Shown here piece after piece: positions 7,219 to 14,772 of a stretch of 64,000 bases of DNA. Origin of the DNA: Pseudomonas borbori (GTDB lineage: Bacteria; Pseudomonadota; Gammaproteobacteria; Pseudomonadales; Pseudomonadaceae); contig NZ_FOWX01000004.1 in NCBI RefSeq assembly GCF_900115555.1, positions 172,394 to 236,393 on the forward strand, given 5' to 3'. The first letter of the stretch is position 1. Each line of letters starts with the position of its first letter. The translations under genes and the position numbers were made by a program. The notes below the pieces were generated by a model. That model saw only the letters and a list, made by a program, of their open reading frames with translations, did not search any database and was not told the DNA's origin.

Positions 7219-8010
7219 TCAATCGGAATTTGTTAATGCCACCGCTGGCTGAGCGGTTCTGCACTTGGGAAACGCCGAGCAGCCCAAGAATTGTTGCCCC
7301 GCTTTCGCCCCTGATTTCACGGTGCGGATCAGCAGGGCGCTGCCGCATTTCGGGCATTGCCGCTCGGCTGTCGGATCACTACGGCGCTTGAGGTTTTGCA
7401 CATGCTCACGGTTCGTAGCGAGCGTTGGCGCCCGGCGGCCGGTTTGCAGGGTGCGCAGCAGAGCGTCGACTTCAGCCTCGCTGAATACCGGCTGCTGGAA
7501 TGACTGGATATGGCGGATAAAGCCGATGCCCTGAGTGACGTTGGCCGGCACCTCGGTCTTGAAGATGCTGCCGCCGATGAAGGTAATCACCGAGTGCAGA
7601 TGCTCCGGGTTAACGCCCAGGGTGGCTTCCAGGGCCTTGAGGTGCTTGTAGTTCTGCCGCAGCGGGTTCTGGAATTTGAACGTGCGCTTGTAGAGCTTCT
7701 GCGTCCATTGTGGCTGCTGCTCGCTGCCGAAGATCCAGCCGCTCATGTTCTTGGTTTCCAGCACGAAGATGCCGTAGGGCGAGAGGAATACGTGGTCGAT
7801 CTGCGTGGTGCCGTCTGGCGTGCTCAGGGTGACGTTGTGCAGGCGGCGGTAGGTCTGTTTGTCCAACTGCCAATGGGCAAACAGCCGCACCAGCAGTTCG
7901 CCGATCTGGCCCTTGGCCCAGGGCGACTTGAGCAGGCCGAGCAGCAGCATCAGCGGGATAAACCAGCCCAGCGTGCCCCAGGCTTGCGCGATGACGGGGG
8001 TGAAGTCCAT
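7219..8010 (-). CDS. NERD-domain protein with C-terminal topoisomerase-type zinc ribbon
   Basis: A 263-residue protein with one N-terminal membrane helix (WFIPLMLLLGLL, residues 16-27), then a NERD domain: GQIGELLV (34-41), IDHVFLSPYGIFVLETKN (71-88) with Asp72 and the E-T-K triad (85-87) of a PD-(D/E)xK nuclease core. A four-cysteine ribbon of the topoisomerase I type (CPKCG ... GCSAFPKC) fills about residues 220-250. NERD proteins are thought to be nucleases acting on DNA but few have been tested. The membrane anchor places it at the inner face of the membrane. It lies among defence-type genes. Confidence 0.85.
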   Translation of the reverse strand: MDFTPVIAQAWGTLGWFIPLMLLLGLLKSPWAKGQIGELLVRLFAHWQLDKQTYRRLHNVTLSTPDGTTQIDHVFLSPYGIFVLETKNMSGWIFGSEQQPQWTQKLYKRTFKFQNPLRQNYKHLKALEATLGVNPEHLHSVITFIGGSIFKTEVPANVTQGIGFIRHIQSFQQPVFSEAEVDALLRTLQTGRRAPTLATNREHVQNLKRRSDPTAERQCPKCGSALLIRTVKSGAKAGQQFLGCSAFPKCRTAQPAVALTNSD

Positions 8011-8175
8011 TTCTAAACCTTCAGCAATTCCGATGTCGACCGGATCTTAACGGAAGTCAGCGTAGATGAGCGAACTGCTTGTTGATCTGGGAGTAGTTAG
8101 GTGGCGCGCCGCTTATTTTCCACTAAGCCTCGCGCTTTCATCTGGCTCTGGATTCCGGTTATTGGGGGGGGCGAG

Positions 8176-8547
8176 TCAAGCCCTGGTATCGCCTGCTCCT
8201 TTGTTGGAGAAGTAGTACCCAGTTACTCCGCCTATGAGTGTGGTGCAGAAGGCCATGATCTCGTGAAAGTACGGGCTCTTGCCAAGCCCAAAGATGGTGA
8301 CCAGAGTTAAAGAAATGACGACCAGCATGGAAGCAAGCATTGGTTGGGTCCGGTGAGTCATGCGGTAGGTGACGGTATCTGTCTTACCTAAGCCTCCGCA
8401 GGTGCCGCAGGACAGACCGAAGTACTGACCCTTTCGTAATTCATTTTTTTTGATGCATACCGCGCAACTTTCGCCGGCACTATTGTTGCTGCAAGTACCC
8501 GTTCCTGCGCAGTGCGCACATTGGTGAAGGTTGTCCGCTCGTTCCAT
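8176..8547 (-). CDS. Small membrane protein with DnaJ-like zinc-finger cysteines
   Basis: A 123-residue protein. The N-terminal half carries CAHCAGTGTC, SCAVC and CGTCGGLGKT, C-x-x-C-x-G-x-G type motifs like the zinc centre of DnaJ, here without a J domain. The C-terminal half has two membrane helices (MLASMLVVISLTLVTIFGLG and IMAFCTTLIGGVTGYYFS). I do not recognise a named family. It lies between the NERD gene and a coiled-coil membrane protein on the same strand and may belong with them. Function unknown. Confidence 0.65.
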   Translation of the reverse strand: MERADNLHQCAHCAGTGTCSNNSAGESCAVCIKKNELRKGQYFGLSCGTCGGLGKTDTVTYRMTHRTQPMLASMLVVISLTLVTIFGLGKSPYFHEIMAFCTTLIGGVTGYYFSNKGAGDTRA

Positions 8548-8621
8548 GGGCTTACCGCTTATTATGGGCAGTTAATGGCTTGGAGGAGGTAGCCCTCCTC
8601 TCTCTCCGGGGGAGTCGAAAA

Positions 8622-9926
8622 TTAGAACATTGTGACCTTGCACACCTCGCCATGTTGGTCGAAGGTGAGGGCTGTACGGATCGGTTGATGATCGTCACGG
8701 TACTTCTTCAGGTGCTGTGACAACATTTCTGTCGTCGCCTTGTACGCCTTTTGGTGTTCAAGCGTTAGCGCCCTCATCCCTTCGTTTTGGCTGACGAGTT
8801 CGTTACGTCTCTGTTCTAACGTGCCCTTGCGATTCCACATGGCTTTGGACATCAGTTCAAATGATCGATCACGCTGGCTGGTGAGTAGCGCATCAATATC
8901 CTGGAACGACTGACTACACTTTTCTCCCAGGCTTAGGGTCCACTTGCCTTTGGCTGTTGGGTCGAGGTATGCCGTACCGATATCCAATAGCGCGAGAACT
9001 CTTAACAACACGTCTCGTTTCTGCAACAGGCTATTTACCTTGCTGGCATGGGCTACCAATGCCTTGTGGGTTTCTCCAGTGCCAAAAGTATCGATCTCCC
9101 GCTGCTGGTCAATATCAGTCTTCAAGCGTGAAGCCTCGAGCTGCAATTGCTCAATCCAACGCATGGTTTCGTGCTTAATGGCTTCGAGTTGATTGCGTTT
9201 TTCCTGAGGGAAAAGATCGGGCGTTTCCAGGTCTCGCATAAAGCCCACGAGGTATTCGAGGTAGTTCATCGAGCCTCGGAGCTGGGCGTGATCCTTGTCG
9301 TCAATCGTCCGATGTAGTTTTTCGATGGCCCCCTGGATATCAGCCAGGCTCCGATTTATGTCCGCCAAGTGCGATTGGGCAACGGCGATACTGAGCAGAT
9401 GGAAAGCGCCTGAGGCCAGTTGCTTGGCTTTCCCACCCTCAAGAAGTCGGCCATGCCCAGCGATTTTCTTATCACTGGCGATGGCAATAGCCCGCTGTCC
9501 TCCCCCTTTGGCCTCCATGATGGTTAGCGTGCCTTCAACCAACCCCTTATGGATATCTGGGTCAAATACCAGTTCAAGGGTTTTATTGGGTAGCGTGGCT
9601 ACGCCTTTCAAGAGATCCGCGGCCAGCTGTCGGCCACGCTTTACTGCGACATCATTTGGGCCTGAGAACGTTGGCGCTCCTGCCGGAATTTGCGTAATTA
9701 GCCGTGTTTTCACTAGCGGACGACCTTCAGTGTCAGCCACAACCAGCTCAGGCCCCATCTCAATAGGTGCGACATCCATTGTCGCTTCCTCGGTACTGCA
9801 GAGTGGAGCTGGCGAGTCCTGAGGTTGGGCGCTCTTGACACCTCGGCTCTTGATAAAGAGCAGAGAGGCACCACCAAGCGCGGCCACAGAGAAGGCTGCC
9901 GCACCGTAGATAATGAATTCATTCAC
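8622..9926 (-). CDS. Membrane-anchored coiled-coil protein of unknown function
   Basis: A 434-residue protein with a single N-terminal membrane helix (FIIYGAAAFSVAALGGASLLFI) and a proline-rich linker, then a long soluble part rich in charged helices. Residues about 190-300 (INRSLADIQGAIEKLHRTID, then helices with MRWIEQLQLEASRLKTDIDQ) and 340-410 look coiled-coil. A glycine-rich loop (EAKGGGQRAIAIASDKKIAG) lies near residue 140. No catalytic motif is evident. I recognise no family. It follows hsdS on the same strand after 169 bp, so it may be part of the defence cluster or separate cargo. Confidence 0.6.
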   Translation of the reverse strand: MNEFIIYGAAAFSVAALGGASLLFIKSRGVKSAQPQDSPAPLCSTEEATMDVAPIEMGPELVVADTEGRPLVKTRLITQIPAGAPTFSGPNDVAVKRGRQLAADLLKGVATLPNKTLELVFDPDIHKGLVEGTLTIMEAKGGGQRAIAIASDKKIAGHGRLLEGGKAKQLASGAFHLLSIAVAQSHLADINRSLADIQGAIEKLHRTIDDKDHAQLRGSMNYLEYLVGFMRDLETPDLFPQEKRNQLEAIKHETMRWIEQLQLEASRLKTDIDQQREIDTFGTGETHKALVAHASKVNSLLQKRDVLLRVLALLDIGTAYLDPTAKGKWTLSLGEKCSQSFQDIDALLTSQRDRSFELMSKAMWNRKGTLEQRRNELVSQNEGMRALTLEHQKAYKATTEMLSQHLKKYRDDHQPIRTALTFDQHGEVCKVTMF

Positions 9927-10095
9927 AAATCAAATCCCTGTTCTGGTCGTTCCAAAGCTACCTGCGGGGCCAAAATGCGTCTGCATATAGTGGCCAGATG
10001 CTATTTGTTTTCTTCATGGTCTGGCAACGGAATACTGCTGGTAACTAGTGGCCTTGTTGTTTTTGAACGTGGACATAGAGTCGAGACCAAGAGCA

Positions 10096-11186
10096 TCAGG
10101 CGCATTTTCTTCCACGCTTAGCCTTAGGAGCGGCGGCGCGTTGGGCTTTGATGCGTTCCAGCAGCACGCTGGCTGGTTCGTCATTGGGGTCTTGCGCTAC
10201 CAGTTCGCCGCGGAAGGCCTTGGCCAGGATGCTTTGGGTCAGGTGGTCGATACGGCTTTTGGCCGAGGCGACTTTGGCTTCGAGTTGGTCGGCGAAGGCG
10301 AAGAGTTGTTCGACGCGGCGGACGATTTCGGTTTGCTCTTGTAGGTCGGGATAGGTAACAGAGAACTTTTTCAGATCTTGTCCGGAAATTCCTTTTTGTC
10401 CCGAAGTTGACTTAACAAGATCCATAACCTGTTGTCGTGTTGAAAGCTCAGAGAAAAATAACTCTAAATATTCAGGGCGGATGATGTTGGTCTTGCAGCG
10501 AACGCGAATAAGCTTATCCGGGTACACAAGCGTTGTATGTGACAAGTTCCTAATCAGGCCGCAAACACCAACAAGATCAAGACTTCCGTTATAGCGAGTG
10601 AAAAGCAGATCTCCAACTTTCAGTGAATAGCGTTCCTTCTCTGTTTCATCACACTCAAGGAAACGGATATCTGCTTGCTCCACTGAGCCAGATCGGACGG
10701 AGCTGATACGAAGAATCGGTAATCCTTTGCCTTCCTCATTCGGCTTTGCAGAAAGTCCATTTCGCATTTCTGCGATGAGTTCCCCAAGTCTCGTAGTCCG
10801 TAGATTGGGTTGAGCCTGCGAAGCCCAACAGTCGGTGTCTTGGTCGGGCACTGCAGTTGGGTTTCCTTCGTCAACCCAACCTACATGTTGTGTGCGCCAC
10901 TCCTCCGTCAACCGCCCGGAAACCGCTGCGGCGAGGACGGATTGGCGGAAGCGTTTAAGCAGGGCGGGGATTCCGTCGATACGGGCTTTGAGGGTGTCGA
11001 CCTGGGCCAACAGTTCATCGAGTTTTTGGACAATGCGGGTTTGCTCGGCTAGTGGCGGAAGCGTAACTGGTATTGCACGCATGTTCGCTTGCGTGAGTTT
11101 CAGACGAGTTCCGCCATTTACAAAGCCTTGATAGTCAAACTGATTTAAGTAATGAAGAACAAATTTATTAGTGGCTACACCATTAA
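10096..11186 (-). pseudogene. hsdS: hsdS, C-terminal portion (specificity subunit split by IS5-type element)
   Basis: This part encodes the end of the first target-recognition domain (NGVATNKFVLHYLNQFDYQG, RLKLTQANMRAIPVTLPPL), the first conserved helix (EQTRIVQKLDELLAQVDTLK), a central linker, a second recognition domain beginning TTRLGELIAEMRNG, and the second conserved helix (QEQTEIVRRVEQLFAFADQL). Together with the portion at 12379-12689, and with one TTAA copy kept, it makes one unbroken frame of about 465 residues, a normal HsdS length. Without the N-terminal domain the fragment cannot recognise the bipartite site. Its own apparent upstream start lies inside the IS and is probably meaningless. 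The linker contains an 85-bp repeat (10800-10884). Confidence 0.92.
10800..10884 (-). repeat. 85-bp dyad repeat element carried in frame within hsdS
   Basis: On the minus strand the element opens with GTAGGTTGGGTTGAC and closes with GGCTCAACCCAATCTAC, an imperfect inverted repeat of the GTAGGTTGGGTT type that is common between genes in gammaproteobacteria. Here it lies inside coding sequence and adds about 28 in-frame residues (VGWVDEGNPTAVPDQDTDCW and onward) between the two halves of HsdS. Confidence 0.7.
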
Positions 11187-12378
11187 GGAAACTCTGAAGA
11201 AGACTTCCTGATTTTGGCAAAATACCCGGATTCCACCCGCCGAGTTTTCCGATGAAGCAGATGACCTTCGCTGACGCCGAGTACGCCGGCAAGCGCAAGC
11301 AGACCCGCAAAGAGTTGTTCCTGATCGAGATGGGTCAGGTGGTGCCGTGGAAGGGTTTGATCGCCCTGATCGAGCCGCATTACCCCAAGGGTGAAGGCGG
11401 TCGTCCGGCCTATCCGCTGATGGCGATGTTGCGCGTGCATTTGATGCAGAACTGGTTCGGCTACAGCGATCCGGCGATGGAGGAGGCGCTGTACGAGACC
11501 ACGATCCTGCGCCAGTTCGCGGGGTTGAGCCTGGAGCGCATCCCCGACGAAACCACCATCCTCAACTTCCGTCGTCTGTTGGAAAAACACGAACTGGCTG
11601 CCGGCATCCTGGCGGTGATCAATGGTTATCTAGGTGACCGGGGTCTGTCGCTACGCCAAGGCACTATCGTCGACGCCACGCTGATCAGTGCGCCGAGTTC
11701 GACCAAGAACAAGGAGGGTAAGCGCGACCCGGAGATGCACCAGACCAAGAAAGGCCAGCAATATTACTTCGGCATGAAGGCCCACATCGGTGTGGACGCC
11801 GAGTCCGGCCTGGTGCACAGCGTGGTGGGTACGGCGGCCAATGTGGCGGATATCAGCCAGGTCGACAAGCTGCTGCACGGTGAGGAAAACATGGTGGGTG
11901 CCGATGCGGGTTACACCGGCGTCGAGAAACGTCCGGAGCATGATGGCCGCAAGGTTATCTGGCAGGTGGCGGCACGCCGCAGCACCTACAAGAAGCTCGA
12001 TAGGCGCAGCGCGCTGTACAAAGCCAAGCGCAAAATCGAGAAGGCCAAAGCCCAGGTGCGGGCCAAGGTCGAGCATCCATTTCGGGTGATCAAGCGCCAG
12101 TTCGGTTATGTGAAGACGCGCTTCCGTGGCCTGGTCAAGAACACCGCACAACTGGTAACGCTGTTCGCACTGTCGAACCTGTGGATGGCACGCCGACATT
12201 TACTGACGAATGCAGGAGAGGTGCGTCTGTAATGCAGGAAGTAGCCGCAGCGAGGTGCTCGCAGCGGCTAAAAACACAGACATGAGCGGGTGATCTGAGC
12301 GTTTTTGATCGATTTTCCGCTTTTAAAATCAGCGGAGGCTGAAGTCAGCCAGAAATGCATGGCTACTTCAGAGGATCC
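11187..12378 (+). mobile_element. IS5-family (IS5 group) insertion sequence, complete, 1192 bp
   Basis: The element is bounded by imperfect terminal inverted repeats: GGAAACTCTGAAG at the left end and GGATCCTCTGAAG (read inward) at the right. It is flanked by the 4-bp duplication TTAA at 11183-11186 and 12379-12382, which fits the YTAR target preference of the IS5 group. It contains one intact transposase. It interrupts hsdS, in the opposite orientation. Removal with one TTAA copy would rejoin codons as ...VLRGLNGVATN..., restoring hsdS exactly. The intact duplication suggests a recent insertion. Confidence 0.93.
11252..12232 (+). CDS. IS5-family DDE transposase
   Basis: 326 residues, full length for the IS5 group. 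The N-terminal region MKQMTFADAEYAGKRKQTRK and the DUF772-like segment GGRPAYPLMAMLRVHLMQNW are typical. Catalytic residues are visible: Asp in GTIVDATLI, Asp in MVGADAGYTG, and Glu in RAKVEHPFRVIKRQFGY, the Y-(2)-R-(3)-E-(6)-K type region followed by the R-K pattern. No stop or frameshift interrupts it, so the element is probably able to move. Confidence 0.95.
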   Translation: MKQMTFADAEYAGKRKQTRKELFLIEMGQVVPWKGLIALIEPHYPKGEGGRPAYPLMAMLRVHLMQNWFGYSDPAMEEALYETTILRQFAGLSLERIPDETTILNFRRLLEKHELAAGILAVINGYLGDRGLSLRQGTIVDATLISAPSSTKNKEGKRDPEMHQTKKGQQYYFGMKAHIGVDAESGLVHSVVGTAANVADISQVDKLLHGEENMVGADAGYTGVEKRPEHDGRKVIWQVAARRSTYKKLDRRSALYKAKRKIEKAKAQVRAKVEHPFRVIKRQFGYVKTRFRGLVKNTAQLVTLFALSNLWMARRHLLTNAGEVRL

Positions 12379-12689
12379 TTAAGTCCTCGCAAAACATGGG
12401 CATGGTTATTGACCCATGTTTTGCCATGAAGCATGTATGCCTTTGACTTCATTGGTTCAAAAAATGGAACACCATCTTCACCGAGTGCAACTAGCTCTTC
12501 ATCAAAAAGGAAGCTGTCGATAAATCCAACTTGGCCAGTTGCACCGTAGTATGGGTACAGCTGATCAGCAGTCTTACCCTCAATGCGTTGTTGTCGTTCA
12601 GAGTTATTTATTGGAACTCGAAGTGAGTCCAAGATTTCAACACAGTCTTCAAGAGAGCACTGAGCCCACCCACTCGGCAACTCACTCAT
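12379..12689 (-). pseudogene. hsdS: hsdS, N-terminal portion (truncated by IS5-type element)
   Basis: Starts MSELPSGWAQCSLEDCVEIL and continues with YPYYGATGQVGFIDSFLFDE and AYMLHGKTWVNNHAHVLRGL, standard features of the first target-recognition domain of type I specificity subunits (PYYGATG, NNHAHVL). The reading frame enters the IS and stops at 12363, adding a few foreign residues. The start overlaps the end of hsdM by 8 bp, as in intact hsdMS pairs. The remaining piece is about 103 native residues and should not support specific methylation or cutting. Confidence 0.92.
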
Positions 12690-14229
12690 CCCCCGCCTCC
12701 TGAACTACCGAAAGCCCCATCACCTCCGCCATCAACTGCTTCTGCGCCGCCACCTCATCCCCAGCGCCCAGCGCCTTCATCAACTCTTCCAACTCATGCA
12801 GGGCTTCGGTCAGTTCGGCCATGGCCTCGCCTGCCAGCACTTCCGGGGCGGGCAGATCGGCCGCATCCAGGCTGTCGGCATCCTTGAGCCAGCTGATATC
12901 CAGGGAGTCGCCGCGCTCGCGGATAAAGTCCCGGGTAAATACGCGGAAGCGGCTGAGTTCGCCGATGCCTTCGACATTCTCGGCGCGGGGGCTGTTGCCG
13001 TTGGGGTCATCCCCGTAGGCCTCTTCAAAAGGTTTGAGGTGCGCAGCGCCAAAGGGTGTGCGCTTGCCGAAGCTGGGCATATTGCTGCGCAGGTCATACA
13101 CCCAGACGCGCCGGGTGCAGCCTTGCTCTTGGCGTGGGTTTTCGGCGGTGCCTTTCTGGAAGAACAGCACGTTGGTCTTGACGCCCTGGGCGTAGAAGAT
13201 GCCGGTGGGTAGGCGCAGCAGGGTGTGCAGGTTGCACTTGTCCAGCAGGTCGCGGCGCACCTCGGTGCCGACGCCGGCCTCGAACAATACGTTATCCGGC
13301 AGCACCACGGCGGCGCGGCCGCCGGGTTTAAGGCCACGGTAGATGTGCTGGAGGAAGGCCAGCTGCTTGTTGCTGGTCTTGTAGGTGAGGTCGTCGCGGG
13401 TCGGGCCGCCGCCGCCCTTGGCGGTGCCGAACGGCGGGTTGGAGAGGATCAGGTCGACCTTGGGCAGGTTGGCGCCGGTTTGGCCGAGGGCGTTGCCCAG
13501 GTGCACCACGCCTTCCTCGTCGCCTTCCATGCCGTGCAGCAGGCAGTTCATCAGCGCCAGTCGGCGGGTGCCGGGCACCAGTTCGATGCCGACGAAGGCG
13601 CGGTTGCGCTGGAAGGCCTGGGCCTTGGTGTCGAGGTCGTAGTGGTCGTCGCTGTGGCGCTTGATATAGGCGTCGGCGGCAATCAGGAAGCCTGCGGTGC
13701 CGGCGGCCGGGTCCTGGATGGTTTCACCCGGCTGGGGCTTGAGGCAGTTGATGATGCTGTCGATCAGCGGGCGCGGGGTGAAGTACTGGCCGGCACCGGA
13801 TTTGGTTTCGCTGGCGTTCTTCTCCAGCAGGCCTTCGTAGAGGTCGCCGAGGCCGTCGCGGCGGGCGCTGAACCAGTCGATACCATCGAGGCTTTTGATC
13901 AGCTGCTCCAGGTGGCGCGGCTCTTTCAGGCGCGTCTGGGCGTCGGCATAGATGGCGGCGATCAGCGGGTCGGTGTTTTTGCCCAGATCCAGCAGCATCT
14001 GCCGGTAGTGGTCGAGCAGGTTGAGCCCGGATTTACCGGCCAGATCCGGCCAGCGCGCGCCCGCGGGCAGCTTGTGGGCGAAACTGTCGTTGTTCTGCAC
14101 CTGCTCGAATTCCATCTTGATAAACAGCAGCAGCACCAGCTCGGTGACGTAGTCGCTGTAGTTGATGCCGTCGTCGCGCAGCACGTCGCAGAGGTTCCAG
14201 AGCTTCTGGACGATGTCGGAGTTGGTCAT
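12682..14229 (-). CDS. hsdM: Type I restriction-modification DNA methyltransferase subunit
   Basis: A 515-residue adenine N6-methyltransferase. Landmarks: the HsdM N-terminal domain (SDYVTELVLLLFIKMEFEQV), GQYFTPRPLI (147-156), the SAM-binding motif DPAAGTAGF (173-181), and the catalytic NPPF in ILSNPPFGTA (261-270). All are intact. It works as M2S with HsdS, which is broken here, so methylation by this locus is probably absent unless another HsdS serves it. It sits 3 bp after the TOPRIM gene and overlaps hsdS, all in one operon. Confidence 0.96.
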   Translation of the reverse strand: MTNSDIVQKLWNLCDVLRDDGINYSDYVTELVLLLFIKMEFEQVQNNDSFAHKLPAGARWPDLAGKSGLNLLDHYRQMLLDLGKNTDPLIAAIYADAQTRLKEPRHLEQLIKSLDGIDWFSARRDGLGDLYEGLLEKNASETKSGAGQYFTPRPLIDSIINCLKPQPGETIQDPAAGTAGFLIAADAYIKRHSDDHYDLDTKAQAFQRNRAFVGIELVPGTRRLALMNCLLHGMEGDEEGVVHLGNALGQTGANLPKVDLILSNPPFGTAKGGGGPTRDDLTYKTSNKQLAFLQHIYRGLKPGGRAAVVLPDNVLFEAGVGTEVRRDLLDKCNLHTLLRLPTGIFYAQGVKTNVLFFQKGTAENPRQEQGCTRRVWVYDLRSNMPSFGKRTPFGAAHLKPFEEAYGDDPNGNSPRAENVEGIGELSRFRVFTRDFIRERGDSLDISWLKDADSLDAADLPAPEVLAGEAMAELTEALHELEELMKALGAGDEVAAQKQLMAEVMGLSVVQEAGDE

Positions 14230-14232
14230 GGT

Positions 14233-14772
14233 TTACTCGTTCGGTACGGCGGGCTGATTAAGCAGGGCGCGGCGTAGTTGAGAAATGGGCGGGTTGCGCG
14301 TGCCGGTCAACAGCTCGCGGGTAAAGAGTACGGCGTAAGCAGTCGCCTCTGTGTGCCTGGCCGCTAACCTGGGGTGCAGGCGCTGCTTGAGTTGCTGGCT
14401 GGTTTCGTGAGGCTGTACAGCCTCGCCCAGGGTATCGAGCAGCGCGCCTTCCAGGCTCTGCGGTGCCCACAGGATTATTGCATAGCCGGCTTTCTCGGCC
14501 CGCTTGCGCTCGTCCGGAGTAGGCGGCAGGTCGGCATCGAGCAGCAGTAGCCGCCGGTCATAGCCACTGTCGCGGTAACTGCGGATGGCGTTGGTGATGA
14601 TATTGCCGGCCGAGCCGCCGTCGCCCGATTCGACTTTAACGCTCTGACCGCTGCCGCGCGGGCAGAACAGCTGCTTCATGTGGCTGATGAAGGCGCGGTC
14701 GTCGGCCCCTTCACCCACCACCAGCAGGGTGCTGTGCAGAACGGCTCGACTATTTTTGCGTGGGGCACTCAT
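14233..14772 (-). CDS. RloB-like TOPRIM-domain protein, partner of the adjacent ATPase
   Basis: A 179-residue protein. TLLVVGEGADDRAFISHMKQ gives the TOPRIM glutamate, and RRLLLLDADLPPTP the D-x-D motif, with a conserved helix WAPQSLEGALLDTL further on; this matches small RloB/OLD-type TOPRIM proteins. Such domains act as metal-dependent nucleases in OLD, Gabija and PARIS-type defence pairs, where the partner ATPase triggers them. Nuclease action is inferred here. The start overlaps the stop of the ATPase gene by 4 bp (ATGA), so translation is coupled. It lies between hsdR and hsdM, as R-linked (rlo) genes do in Campylobacter type I loci. Confidence 0.75.
   Translation of the reverse strand: MSAPRKNSRAVLHSTLLVVGEGADDRAFISHMKQLFCPRGSGQSVKVESGDGGSAGNIITNAIRSYRDSGYDRRLLLLDADLPPTPDERKRAEKAGYAIILWAPQSLEGALLDTLGEAVQPHETSQQLKQRLHPRLAARHTEATAYAVLFTRELLTGTRNPPISQLRRALLNQPAVPNE

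Noticed and set aside
10000..10095. A further start for hsdS or another gene between the coiled-coil gene and hsdS
   Set aside because: The interval is short, A+T rich and without motif or ribosome binding site; it looks like the promoter of the downstream gene.
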